Source: Pseudomonas sp. TCU-HL1 (GTDB lineage: Bacteria > Pseudomonadota > Gammaproteobacteria > Pseudomonadales > Pseudomonadaceae). Taken from it: 64,000 bases of DNA. The first letter of the stretch is position 1; every line of letters starts with the position of its first letter. The notes under the pieces are model-generated. The model ran no database searches. It saw nothing but the letters and a program-made list of their open reading frames with translations, and was not told the origin of the DNA. The stretch lies in assembly GCF_001708505.1 (NCBI RefSeq), contig NZ_CP015992.1:6014001-6078000 (forward strand), in the 5' to 3' direction. Shown in pieces: positions 53,942-63,053 of this stretch. A program made the translations under genes and the position numbers.

Positions 53942-55918
53942 ATGGAGGCACGTTCGTCTTCGCAATCCACCCTCAACCCGCCGGTCTTTTTCGGCTCCGC
54001 CCTACTCATCCTCGCCCTGGTGCTCTACAGCACCCTCGCCCGCGACCAGGCCCAGCGCTTTTTCAGCCATCTCCAGGACTGGATCTTCGTCAATGCCAGC
54101 TGGTTCTACGTCCTGACTGTGGCGCTGATCCTGATCACCGTGGTGTTCCTCGCCATCAGCCGCTTTGGCGACATCAAGCTCGGCCCTGACCACAGCCGGC
54201 CCGATTACCGCAACAGCACCTGGTTCGCCATGTTGTTCTCAGCCGGCATGGGCATCGGCCTCATGTTCTTCGGCGTTGCCGAACCCCTGATGCACTACGC
54301 CAACCCGCCGGTGGGCGACCCCAACACGGTGGCCGCCGCCAAGGAGGCGATGAAGCTCACCTTCTTCCACTGGGGGCTGCATGCCTGGGCGATCTACGCC
54401 ATCGTTGCGCTGATCCTCGCCTTCTTCTGCTTCCGCCACGACCTGCCGCTGACCCTGCGCTCGGCGCTCTACCCGCTGATTGGCGAGCGCATTCACGGCC
54501 CCATCGGCCACGCTGTGGATATCTTTGCGATTCTCGGCACCGTGTTCGGCGTAGCGACCTCTCTGGGCTACGGCGTCCTGCAGATCAACAGCGGCCTCAA
54601 CCACCTGTTCGACGTCCCGGTCAGTGTGCCGGTGCAGATCCTGCTGATTGCCGTCACCTGCGCATTGGCCACCCTTTCCGTCGCCAGCGGCCTGAACAAA
54701 GGTATCCGCATCCTCTCCGAGCTGAACCTGGTCCTGGCGGTGCTCCTGCTGCTGGTCGTGCTGGTCCTGGGGCCGACGGTGTTCCTGCTCAAGACCTTCG
54801 TGCAGAACACCGGCGGTTACCTTTCGGAGATCGTCAGCAAGACCTTCAATCTCTACGCCTACGAGTCCAGTGACTGGATTGGCGGCTGGACCCTGCTCTA
54901 CTGGGGCTGGTGGCTGTCCTGGTCGCCCTTCGTCGGCCTGTTCATTGCGCGCATTTCCCGTGGTCGCACCATCCGCGAATTCGTCTGCGGCGTGCTCTTC
55001 GTGCCGGCCGGCTTCACCCTGCTGTGGATGACGGTGTTTGGCGACACCGCTATCCACATGGTGCTCACCCAGGGCATCAGCAGCCTCGCCGAAACCGTGG
55101 CCCAGGACAGTTCGCTGGCGCTCTTCGCCTTCCTCGAACAGTTCCCCTTCTCCAGCTTCCTGTCGCTGGTGGCAGTGCTGATGGTGGTGGTGTTCTTCGT
55201 CACCTCGGCCGACTCCGGCGCCCTGGTGGTGGACATGCTGGCCTCCGGCGGGCGCGAAGTGACCCCACTGTGGCAGCGTCTGTTCTGGTCGATCCTGATG
55301 GGCGTGGTGGCCATGGCCCTGCTTCTGGCCGACGGCCTCAAGGCCCTGCAGACTGCCACCATCGCCAGCGCCCTGCCCTTCTCCGTGGTGTTGTTGGCCG
55401 CGACCTGGGGCCTGCTCAAGGCCCTGCGCCGGGACGCCACCAAACGCGGAATCCGCTACCAGGCGCTCAACCTCTCGCGCCCGGCCCCAATCCAGCACGG
55501 CGGCTGGCAGCGACGCCTGCGCAACAGCCTGATGTTCCCGCGCCGCGCTCATGTCACCCGCTTCATCGAAGAAGTGGTGCGTCCCGCCTGCCTGGACGTG
55601 TCGGAAGAGCTGCGCAAGCAAGGCTATGACGTGGACGTTCAGAACGGTGATGACGGCCGCTGCAAGCTGACTGTTGGTCACGGTGCCGAGGTGGACTTCA
55701 GCTACGAGGTACGTCCGCGCGCCCTGCTCCTGCCGCGCTTCGTCACCCGCGACGGTGGCGAGGAAAACGCCGACGCGCGCAAGTACTTCCGCGCCGAGGT
55801 ATACCTGGGTGAAGGTGGCCAGGACTACGACGTCATGGGCTGGAGCCGCGAGGAAGTCATCGGCGATCTGCTCGACCAGTACGAAAAGCACCTGCACTTC
55901 CTGCATGTCGTGCGCTGA
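53942..55918 (+). CDS. betT: BCCT-family choline/betaine transporter, BetT-type
   Basis: 658 residues from ATG 53942 with AAGGAG upstream. Twelve membrane segments in the first ~510 residues; family motifs include FAMLFSAGMGIGLMFFGVAEPLMHYANPP (about residues 96-124), the helix with WTLLYWGWWLSWSPFVGLFIARISRGRTIREF (about 317-348) and TSADSGALVVDMLASGG (about 420-436). The ~140-residue cytosolic tail after residue 515 is characteristic of BetT-type carriers and is linked to osmotic regulation. Imports choline for conversion to glycine betaine. In Pseudomonas a betT gene follows comM, so this is core. Confidence 0.93.
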   Translation: MEARSSSQSTLNPPVFFGSALLILALVLYSTLARDQAQRFFSHLQDWIFVNASWFYVLTVALILITVVFLAISRFGDIKLGPDHSRPDYRNSTWFAMLFSAGMGIGLMFFGVAEPLMHYANPPVGDPNTVAAAKEAMKLTFFHWGLHAWAIYAIVALILAFFCFRHDLPLTLRSALYPLIGERIHGPIGHAVDIFAILGTVFGVATSLGYGVLQINSGLNHLFDVPVSVPVQILLIAVTCALATLSVASGLNKGIRILSELNLVLAVLLLLVVLVLGPTVFLLKTFVQNTGGYLSEIVSKTFNLYAYESSDWIGGWTLLYWGWWLSWSPFVGLFIARISRGRTIREFVCGVLFVPAGFTLLWMTVFGDTAIHMVLTQGISSLAETVAQDSSLALFAFLEQFPFSSFLSLVAVLMVVVFFVTSADSGALVVDMLASGGREVTPLWQRLFWSILMGVVAMALLLADGLKALQTATIASALPFSVVLLAATWGLLKALRRDATKRGIRYQALNLSRPAPIQHGGWQRRLRNSLMFPRRAHVTRFIEEVVRPACLDVSEELRKQGYDVDVQNGDDGRCKLTVGHGAEVDFSYEVRPRALLLPRFVTRDGGEENADARKYFRAEVYLGEGGQDYDVMGWSREEVIGDLLDQYEKHLHFLHVVR

Positions 55919-55944
55919 GCCTGCGGGAGTTGCTGGCGTCCGGT

Positions 55945-57165
55945 CCGTAGATACCGTCTTGTTTTTTACTTCGCAATAGCCAGTTTGGGATCAAACGGCT
56001 CGCCTGATTTAAGCACGCCATAAGCGATGCATAGCAGCTTGCGCATGGCTGCGCAGACGATCTGTTTGCCGGCCTTACCGGCGCTGCGCATGCGCTCGGC
56101 CAGCGCGCGGATAGCTGGGTTGTAGGTCAGGGATACGACGGCTGGCAGATAGAGTCCTGCGCGCAACCTGGCAGAGCCCATCCGCGAGATACGAACATGG
56201 CCCTTGAGCGTGCCTGAGTCTTGCAACTTCGGGTTCAGTCCTGCAAAGGCGGTGACCGCTCGACTGTCCTCAAAGCGCTGGATATCGCCAAGCTCGGCCA
56301 GCAAGAGTCCCGCGGTTCGGTCTGCAATGCCATCGATGCTCTTGAGCAGGTTCCGCTGCCCCTTGAGATCATCGTTGTCGTCGAAGTGTTTTTCGATCGC
56401 CGCCAGCGTGTCCTGGATCTGTTGGCGGATGTGCTTGAGCATCGACTGAATCAATTCAATAGCTTTGTCATCATGCGTCACATCCAGACGGTTTTGCTCC
56501 ATCTGCTCCAGCTCCTGAAGATCTTTCAGGCGGTGCGTAAGTGCTCTGAGGCGGCGAATCTTCGGCTTTTCAGGCTCCCAGGCACGCAGCTTGTCCTGAT
56601 GCCTGCGGCCGTACTCTGCAATCATCTTGGCATCGACCTTGTCGGTCTTCACGCGCTGCAACTGGCTACTGGCGTAACGCGCCGTCTGGCTAGGGTTTAG
56701 CACGCAGACCTTGTAACCCCGTTCGTACAGCCATTGGGCAAGGGCCTCGTGGTAAATACCTGTCGCTTCCATCACGACCCAGGCCTGCGGCTCTGCGTAC
56801 TTACTCAACCACTGCTGCAAAACTTCGAAACCGCCCTGGTCATTGCCCAGCTTGGCCTTGGTGCGGTACTTGCCGTTGGCTTGCAAGGTGGCGATATCGA
56901 ATGTGTGCTTGGCAATATCAATGCCGATAACAACTCCCATCATGTCCTCCTGTGAAGGGCTGATCGTCACTGCATCCGTCCTACCTTGTTGATGCGAGCT
57001 CAAAGCTCTGGATACCGTTCGGACTTACTGGATGAGTGCGGAGGAGCGCAGCGCAATCTACGTTACAAGCTCGAGGCTTTAGGGTGGACACGGCTTGCGG
57101 TTCCTCCCCCGATGATCAGTCGGGGACTATCGCCTCTGAGGAGGCTCAAGTCGAGATACAAGGGT
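55945..57165 (-). mobile_element. IS110-family element, approximate extent
   Basis: Exact ends are not certain because IS110 elements lack clear terminal repeats. Only 47 bases lie between the transposase stop and the betT stop, so the longer non-coding end must be upstream of the transposase (56944 to perhaps 57165). GATACCGT occurs at 55950-55957 and again at 57011-57018 and is one candidate pair of boundaries; a larger element reaching the hairpins near 57105-57180 is the alternative. Confidence 0.5.
55966..56940 (-). CDS. IS110-family transposase
   Basis: 324 residues from ATG 56940 (AGGAGG five bases upstream; an ATG directly before it is too close). N-terminal DEDD RuvC-like domain: VIGIDIAKHTFDIA (first Asp, residues ~4-17), AWVVMEATGIYHEALAQWL (Glu), VLNPSQTARYASSQLQRVKTDKVDAKMIAEY (Asp pair). 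C-terminal transposase_20 domain: LLKSIDGIADRTAGLLLAELGDI and FAGLNPKLQDSGTLKGHVRISRMGSARLRAGLY with the catalytic Ser region. IS110 enzymes are guided by a bridge RNA encoded in a non-coding end. The element lies just after betT and next to extragenic palindromes. Confidence 0.95.
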   Translation of the reverse strand: MGVVIGIDIAKHTFDIATLQANGKYRTKAKLGNDQGGFEVLQQWLSKYAEPQAWVVMEATGIYHEALAQWLYERGYKVCVLNPSQTARYASSQLQRVKTDKVDAKMIAEYGRRHQDKLRAWEPEKPKIRRLRALTHRLKDLQELEQMEQNRLDVTHDDKAIELIQSMLKHIRQQIQDTLAAIEKHFDDNDDLKGQRNLLKSIDGIADRTAGLLLAELGDIQRFEDSRAVTAFAGLNPKLQDSGTLKGHVRISRMGSARLRAGLYLPAVVSLTYNPAIRALAERMRSAGKAGKQIVCAAMRKLLCIAYGVLKSGEPFDPKLAIAK

Positions 57166-57446
57166 GGGCTTCAGCCCACCAACAGCGGGGCTGCTGCACT
57201 GCCTTTCGCGAATGAATTCACCCCCACAGGCGGGGGGCCAGCTCTGGTAGGTTGGTGTAGAGCGCAGCGAAACCCAACGCTGCGGTGCCTGTGACTGGCC
57301 ATGTTGGGCCTCGCTGCGCTCGGACCAACCTACGGGGGGCCGCTGCGCGGCCCTTTCGCGGTAGGGTGCGCCATGCGCACCGGTTCGGCGTCAGAAGCGG
57401 GACAGTCGTGAGCCCAACTATCGCTGGTGCGCGCGGCGCACCCTAC
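57166..57446. repeat. Extragenic palindrome cluster downstream of the IS110 element
   Basis: Holds a GTGGGCTTCAGCCCAC hairpin (57167-57182), a REP core TTCGCGAATGAATTCA (57206), a long palindrome at 57247-57333 nearly identical in its inner parts to 7175-7270 (AAACCCAACGC, TGCCTGTGACTGGCCA, GTTGGGCCTCGC), and a unit at 57361-57446 that opens GTAGGGTGCGCCATGCGCAC and closes with GCGCACCCTAC. No gene is present. Confidence 0.75.
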
Positions 57447-57862
57447 AAACGCCCATCCTCCTTGCGTGCCGTCCACATCCGATCATGGTTTCCCAAGTTC
57501 AAATGTAACCCCACTTTCGCTGCAAGCCATTCCAATTAAAACCGTCCCACGCACGTCAAACTAGCAAACTTAAACAAACAACCTGACATACGCCCTTAAC
57601 TCATCAGAAATTATTGCCAGAATCTACATACAAACCCTAACCAACAAGATCAATCATTAACTCGCATCGCCTGCCGTACAATCAGTCAAGACAGAAATTC
57701 AGTCAGAATCTTTCGCGAAAAAACCTACAGGAAGAAAAGGCCAATTCCTCCAGACAGACAGATCTTAACTAATTGCTGCACATTTCAACTTCCTTAAACT
57801 TTCCGAGGCTCTTACGGAGCACGATCACGAATCGCCTCAATCAGAAATAAGGAAGCTCAATT
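57447..57862 (+). other. AT-rich leader region of the fimbrial operon
   Basis: About 415 bases, markedly AT-rich after 57530, without a coding frame. The promoter of the fimbrial operon must lie here; no clear consensus was picked out. AAGGAAG at 57850 is the ribosome site of the pilin. Confidence 0.5.
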
Positions 57863-58456
57863 TTGACTATCTCCATGAAAGGTCTACTGGCCACGGCTGT
57901 AGCCGGCCTCCTGGCCAACTCCGCGATGGCTGCCGACGGCACCATCAACTTCTCCGGTGAACTCACCTCCGCCTCCTGCAAAGTCACCGGCGGCGCCGGC
58001 ACCAGCGTTACCGGCAACAAGGGCAACCAAATCATCAACGTCAACCTGGGCAAGGTGCCCATCGACGCCTTGGGCGGCACTGCCGGCGGCGGTATCGCCG
58101 CCGGTACCGCGATCAACCTGGAACTGGATTGCGGCAACACCGGCGGCGGCCTGACCACCGTCATGCTGCGTTTCGACCCGAAATCCGGCTCCGGCATCGA
58201 CGCCAAGAATTTCAACCTGCTGAAAACCACTGGTAGCGCCTCAGGTGTCGGCATCGGCCTCTATGACGATGACGGCAATCTGCTGAACCTCTCCGCCAAC
58301 GAATCCATCGATACCCCTCTGGTCGCGAGTGGTACTACTCCGGTCAACTACAAAGCCTCGCTGTCCATGCGAGCGGGCTACGTGAAATCCAGCGCCGCTG
58401 CACCCACACCCGGCATCGCCAACGGCACCCTGCCGTTCACCCTGACTTACAAATAA
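57863..58456 (+). CDS. Type 1-like fimbrial major subunit (chaperone-usher pilin)
   Basis: 197 residues, TTG start at 57863 set by AAGGAAG seven bases upstream; ATG 57875 is the alternative. Signal peptide (KGLLATAVAGLLANSAMA), mature N-terminus ADGTINFSGELTSASCKVTGG with the first of the paired cysteines, second in LELDCGNTGG (about residue 92), and the C-terminal beta-zipper motif ANGTLPFTLTYK. It is the shaft subunit, donor-strand complemented and secreted by the usher encoded downstream. First gene of the pilin-chaperone-usher-adhesin operon. Confidence 0.92.
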   Translation: MTISMKGLLATAVAGLLANSAMAADGTINFSGELTSASCKVTGGAGTSVTGNKGNQIINVNLGKVPIDALGGTAGGGIAAGTAINLELDCGNTGGGLTTVMLRFDPKSGSGIDAKNFNLLKTTGSASGVGIGLYDDDGNLLNLSANESIDTPLVASGTTPVNYKASLSMRAGYVKSSAAAPTPGIANGTLPFTLTYK

Positions 58457-58460
58457 GGAT

Positions 58461-58597
58461 TGTACGAAAAGTCGTCGAGCGAAGGTCAGGCAAGGCGAGA
58501 TCGGCCGAAGAAGCGCAGTTTACGCATTGTAAATGAGCATTCTGAGGCCGATTTCAACGCAGCATCACGCGCGAAGCCCGCAGGCACTTTTCGTACA
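58461..58597. mobile_element. Small MITE-like element between pilin and chaperone genes
   Basis: 137 bases bounded by TGTACGAAAAGT and its inverted copy ACTTTTCGTACA. The inside contains further complementary stretches (GATCGGCC / GGCCGATT, GTTTAC / GTAAA). It has no coding capacity and resembles non-autonomous insertion elements common in Pseudomonas. No clear target duplication seen. Confidence 0.65.
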
Positions 58598-58664
58598 GAG
58601 CCGAAGTCCAGCCTCAAGCGGCGGGGTACTTCCATACCCCCCCGCTTCCAGACGCGAGATCAAC

Positions 58665-59384
58665 GTGAAACTACTGTCTTCCAGAACCCTCTGGGCCGGC
58701 CTGCTGTTGCTGTCTTCCGGCCTGGCCAACGCAGGCATCACATTGAGTGGCACCCGGGTCGTGCTGCAGGCACCCGCCAAGGAGACGTCGATCCTGGTGA
58801 GAAACCAGGCCCCGCAAGACGTCATGATCCAGTCCTGGATGGAAATCGAAGGCCCCGATGACGCCCAGGACTTGCCTTTCGCCATTACGCCCAACCTCAG
58901 CCGACTGGGTGCCAACAAGCAGCAGACCTTGCGCATCCTGTTCCAGGGCCAAGGCCTGCCGACTGACCGGGAATCCGTGTTCCGGCTGAGCGTCCAGGAA
59001 ATTCCGCAGAAATCGGCGAACGACAACACTCTGCAGATCGCCCTGCGCCAGCGCATCAAGGTTTTCTACCGTCCGGCCGGGCTGCCGGGAACCGTTGCAG
59101 ATGCCCCCAAGGAGCTGAAATGGCGCCTGATCCAGCAAGGCGGAAAACCCAGGATGGAAGTGACCAACAACTCGGCATTCCATGTGTCCTTCGCCAGCGT
59201 GAAGTTACATAACGGCAGCAAGTCCTACGACATACCCGCGGACATGCTCAGACCAAAATCGAGCCTTCAGCTCGATATCAAGGAACTGACCGGAGTCACT
59301 TCAACCAGTGGCATGAAAATAGAGTTCCAGAACGTGAACGATTTCGGTGGCCTCGATAAACACTCCAGCGCCTTGAGCAACTGA
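58665..59384 (+). CDS. Periplasmic fimbrial chaperone (PapD-like)
   Basis: 239 residues from GTG 58665. Signal peptide (KLLSSRTLWAGLLLLSSGLANA), then the PapD-type N domain: GITLSGTRVVLQAPAKETSILVRNQAPQDVMIQSWM (residues ~23-58), PFAITPNLSRLGANKQQTLRILFQGQGLPTDRESVFRLSVQEIP with the subunit-binding G1 strand region (about 72-115), and RQRIKVFYRP (about 127). It caps pilins in the periplasm and delivers them to the usher. A MITE-like element lies between it and the pilin; its own ribosome site is weak. Confidence 0.94.
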   Translation: MKLLSSRTLWAGLLLLSSGLANAGITLSGTRVVLQAPAKETSILVRNQAPQDVMIQSWMEIEGPDDAQDLPFAITPNLSRLGANKQQTLRILFQGQGLPTDRESVFRLSVQEIPQKSANDNTLQIALRQRIKVFYRPAGLPGTVADAPKELKWRLIQQGGKPRMEVTNNSAFHVSFASVKLHNGSKSYDIPADMLRPKSSLQLDIKELTGVTSTSGMKIEFQNVNDFGGLDKHSSALSN

Positions 59385-59475
59385 TCACCCCTGAACCCAG
59401 ATCAATCAGCCTCTTCGCAAATGCTGAAAGCTCATCTCCAGTCGACGCCTGGAAGTTATCCAGAGGAACAATCTC

Positions 59476-61968
59476 GTGTCCATCTCCCGGAAAAAGCCCA
59501 ACTTCAAGATTTCATCTTATTCCGGGGCGCCCTGTTTCATGGCCCTGGGCTTGGCGCTGCCCACCATTTCCCCGGCGGTAGAGTTCAACCCCGATTTTCT
59601 CCAAGGCAGTGACGCCCCTGTCGAACTCAAGTACTTCGAGCAGGGCAGCACGGTACGCCCGGGCTCGTACGACGTCGACGTCTACCTGAACCAGACGATG
59701 TTCCGCCGTCAGGGCATCAACTTCAGCGCCAACCCCGAGAGCAGCGAAGTTCGCCCGGTGATCCGGGTCGGCCTGCTCAAGGAACTGGGCGTGGACGTTG
59801 CACGGCTGATGCGGGAGAACCTCATCCCGGCCGATGTGGACGACAGCACGCCACTGGATATCGCTACACTCATCCCGGGCGCATCGGTGGAGTTCGATGT
59901 CAACGAACTGGCCCTGCTGATAAGCATGCCCCAGGCATACGTGCAGCGGCACTCGCGGGGCTATGTCGACCCATCACTCTGGGACGACGGCATCACCGCA
60001 CTTTTCACCAACTACCAGGCCAACTTCAGCCGCAACAGCAACCCGGGCCAGACCAGCGACTACCGCTACATCGGCCTGCGCAACGGCCTGAACCTGCTCG
60101 GCTGGCGCCTGCGCAACGAATCGTCCCTGAGTGGCGGCACCGGCATGCGCAACCGGTTTACCAGCAACCGCACCTTCCTCGAGCGCGATATCCGCCGGTT
60201 GAAGGGCACACTGTCCCTCGGTGAGCTGTATACCCAGGGCGATATCTTCGACAGCGTGCGCATGCGTGGCGTCCAGCTCAAATCCGATATCGGCATGCTG
60301 CCCGACAACGAGATCGGCTACTCGCCGGTGGTGCGCGGCATCGCCGAGACCAATGCCACGGTCGAAGTGAGTCAGAACGGCTACGTGGTCTACTCCACCA
60401 GCGTCTCGCCGGGCGCCTTCGAGATCACCGACATCTACCCCAGCGGCTCCAACGGCGACCTCCAGATCAAGATCATCGAGGCCGACGGGCGGGAACGAAC
60501 CTACAGCCAGTCCTACTCCTACCTGCCGGTGATGACCCGCAAGGGCAGCCTGCGCTACGGCGTGGCAGCGGGCGAGTACCGTACCGACGGGCAGTCCTCG
60601 CCCACGTTCACCCAGGGCACGGCGGTGTATGGCGCCACCGATAACCTCACCGGTTACGGCGGCCTGCTCGCCGCGCAGAAGTACAACGCGGTGAACCTGG
60701 GCGTGGGCATCAACTCGGGCTACGGCGGGTTGTCCTTCGACGTCACCAACAGCCAGTCGAAGCCCCAGCGCGGCGGGCGGAAACAGGGCCAGAGCGCGCG
60801 TTTCCTCTATTCGAAGACGGTAAGCGCCACCGACACCACCTTCACCATGGTCGGCTACCGCTACTCCACCGATGGCTACCGCACCCTCAGCCAGCATGTG
60901 GAAGACATGGACTACATCAGCGGCGAGCGCGTCGGCCGGCAGAAGAGCCGTTTCGACCTGACCATCAACCAGTCGCTACGCGGGCGCAGCTCGCTGTTCG
61001 TCAGTGCGGGCGAAACCAACTACTGGAACCGCCAGGGCAACACCCGCCGCTGGCAGCTCGGCTACAGCGACAGCGTCCGCGCCGCCAGCTACAGCCTGGC
61101 CGTCTCCCGAACCCAGGAAGCAGGTTCCATGGGGCAGGCCGATACCCAGTTCACCGCATCCGTGAGCTTCCCCCTGGGCCGCACCAATTCGCATCGTGCC
61201 TATACCAGCGCCGTCTCCTCGCGCAACGGCGACTCCAGCCTGCGCAGCGGCGTATCCGGCTTCGTGGACGAACAGGACACAGTCAGCTATTCCGCCCAGG
61301 CCGGCTACAGCAAGGACAACAGCGGCTCAGGCAGCGTCGGCCTTGGCTGGGACACGTCCAGGGCCTCGCTCAGCGCCAACTACAGCCGGACGCGGGATAG
61401 CAAGCACATGGACCTGGGCGCCAGCGGCTCGGTGGTGCTGCACAGCGGCGGCGTCACCTTCGGCCAGTCGGTGGGCGAAACCTTCGCCCTGGTGGAGGTG
61501 CCGGACACCCGCGGCATCGGCCTCGACAGCCACAGCGCGATCCGCACCGACAGCCGGGGCTACGCCGTGGTGCCCTACGTCCAGCCCTACCGCTACAACT
61601 GGCTGAACCTGGATACCACCACCCTGGATAGCAGCACCGAAATCACCGAAAACGCCCAGATGGTCGTGCCCACCCGTGGCGCCGTGGTCAAAGGCCGCTT
61701 TGCTGCTGCCACCGGCCGCCGCCTGCAGTTCGAGCTGAGCCTGGACACCGGCAAAAAGATCCCCTTCGGCGCCCAGGCCTTCGACGAGGAAGGCAAAAGC
61801 CTGGGCATCGTCGACAACCGCTCGCGCCTGCTGGTGTTCGGCAGCAAGGACTCGGGGCGGCTGGACGTGCGCTGGGAAGGCGACAGTTGCTCGGTCAACT
61901 ACGACCTGCCCCCCGTGAACAAGGAACTCTCCTACGAACGCTTCGCGGCGCTGTGTCAGAGCAATTGA
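59476..61968 (+). CDS. Outer-membrane fimbrial usher (FimD/PapC-like)
   Basis: 830 residues from GTG 59476 (GAGGAAC upstream). After a signal peptide, the N-terminal periplasmic domain starts VEFNPDFLQGSDAPVELKYFEQGSTVRPGSYDVDVYLN; the barrel and plug contain SLGELYTQGDIFDSVRMRGVQLKSDIGMLPDNEIGYSPVVRGIAETNATVEVSQNGYVVYSTSVSPGAFEITDIYPSG (about residues 252-330, the usher signature). The C-terminal domains end with the cysteine pair in GDSCSVNYDL and ALCQSN. It forms the secretion pore and assembles the pilus. Third gene of the operon. Confidence 0.95.
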   Translation: MSISRKKPNFKISSYSGAPCFMALGLALPTISPAVEFNPDFLQGSDAPVELKYFEQGSTVRPGSYDVDVYLNQTMFRRQGINFSANPESSEVRPVIRVGLLKELGVDVARLMRENLIPADVDDSTPLDIATLIPGASVEFDVNELALLISMPQAYVQRHSRGYVDPSLWDDGITALFTNYQANFSRNSNPGQTSDYRYIGLRNGLNLLGWRLRNESSLSGGTGMRNRFTSNRTFLERDIRRLKGTLSLGELYTQGDIFDSVRMRGVQLKSDIGMLPDNEIGYSPVVRGIAETNATVEVSQNGYVVYSTSVSPGAFEITDIYPSGSNGDLQIKIIEADGRERTYSQSYSYLPVMTRKGSLRYGVAAGEYRTDGQSSPTFTQGTAVYGATDNLTGYGGLLAAQKYNAVNLGVGINSGYGGLSFDVTNSQSKPQRGGRKQGQSARFLYSKTVSATDTTFTMVGYRYSTDGYRTLSQHVEDMDYISGERVGRQKSRFDLTINQSLRGRSSLFVSAGETNYWNRQGNTRRWQLGYSDSVRAASYSLAVSRTQEAGSMGQADTQFTASVSFPLGRTNSHRAYTSAVSSRNGDSSLRSGVSGFVDEQDTVSYSAQAGYSKDNSGSGSVGLGWDTSRASLSANYSRTRDSKHMDLGASGSVVLHSGGVTFGQSVGETFALVEVPDTRGIGLDSHSAIRTDSRGYAVVPYVQPYRYNWLNLDTTTLDSSTEITENAQMVVPTRGAVVKGRFAAATGRRLQFELSLDTGKKIPFGAQAFDEEGKSLGIVDNRSRLLVFGSKDSGRLDVRWEGDSCSVNYDLPPVNKELSYERFAALCQSN

Positions 61969-62024
61969 GACACCCCGCTCGGCAGGGCCATGCGCTGCCC
62001 CACTTACCTATTCCGGAGTCGATC

Positions 62025-63008
62025 ATGAGTAGATGTACTGACGCACTGTTGTGGGCCAGCCTTGCCATTTCCCTATGTGCCCTCCCCTCTACGGCCATGG
62101 CCATTTATTGTCCCAACGGACCTTACAAATTTGTCATGGAAGCCCCGTCGTTCACCTTCGACCCAACGGTCCCCGACAACACTACGCTCTGGTCCGGCAG
62201 TATTCGTGTTGTCGGCGGCGAGGGCGCAAAATGCGTGGACGGATACTCTTATATCCACCAAGAGGGCACGGTCCCGCTTGAAAGTTATCAGCGCTACGCT
62301 TCAGGTATCCCAGGTATCAGCTTCCGCATTAAAAGTATCGGCACTTGTTACACCGGCTATTGGCCGGGTGAGTGCGGCTTCAAAGACTGGGGCGGACATA
62401 TCAATGGGCACTCCCTGGCACTGGAACTTGTCAAGACAGGTCCGATTACCGCTGGAGGAAAACTCTCAGGGCAATTTGGCCGTTGGCGCACTCGTAATAT
62501 GGAGGACATTCTGCACTATTCATGGTCGAGCGCTGGCGGCGAAATCAAGCCCCAGACGCCAACCTGCAACGCCACGCAAAAGACACTCAACGTCTCACTC
62601 GGCAAGATCAACGCCTCTGTCTTCTCCGGGGTCAATTCAACGTCGCCGGAAAAATCCTTTGCCATCACGCTGGAATGCTCCGGCGGTGTCGTGGGCGCGA
62701 CAACGAGCCTGTACATGACGATGACCGACCAGACCACCCCCGCCAATCGGACGGACCAGTTGAGCCTTGCCCCCAGTTCCTCGGCTTCTGGTGTCGCCAT
62801 CCAGGTGCTCAATGGCTCCAACCTGATCAAGTACGGACCGGACTCGAGCGAGTTCGGCAACGAGAACCAGTGGCCAGTCCCCAATGGCCAGGGGATCGGC
62901 AATCAAACACTCACCATTCCCCTGACCGCACGCTTCATCCAGACGCAACCCACGATTGTGCCGGGGTTGGCCAAGGGCCACGCGACCTTCACCCTGAGCT
63001 ACAAGTAA
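62025..63008 (+). CDS. Two-domain fimbrial tip adhesin
   Basis: 327 residues from ATG 62025 with CCGGAG upstream. Signal peptide (about residues 1-26, ending PSTAMA), then an N-terminal lectin-like domain of about 160 residues with cysteines at IYCPNG, GAKCVDG, GTCYTG and GECGFK, and a C-terminal pilin domain (TCNATQKTLNVSLGKINASVF ... ITLECSGG) ending in the beta-zipper KGHATFTLSYK. Order and length fit a FimH-like tip subunit; the ligand is unknown. Last gene of the operon; the convergent LysR gene follows. Confidence 0.88.
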   Translation: MSRCTDALLWASLAISLCALPSTAMAIYCPNGPYKFVMEAPSFTFDPTVPDNTTLWSGSIRVVGGEGAKCVDGYSYIHQEGTVPLESYQRYASGIPGISFRIKSIGTCYTGYWPGECGFKDWGGHINGHSLALELVKTGPITAGGKLSGQFGRWRTRNMEDILHYSWSSAGGEIKPQTPTCNATQKTLNVSLGKINASVFSGVNSTSPEKSFAITLECSGGVVGATTSLYMTMTDQTTPANRTDQLSLAPSSSASGVAIQVLNGSNLIKYGPDSSEFGNENQWPVPNGQGIGNQTLTIPLTARFIQTQPTIVPGLAKGHATFTLSYK

Positions 63009-63053
63009 CGGCCTTGCGGGTGAACGGGCTCGCGGTTGCGAGAAACCACGCCC

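Noticed and set aside
54239..55906. 555-codon frame antisense to betT
   Set aside because: Shadow of the transporter gene, with low-complexity Glu/Gln/His composition.
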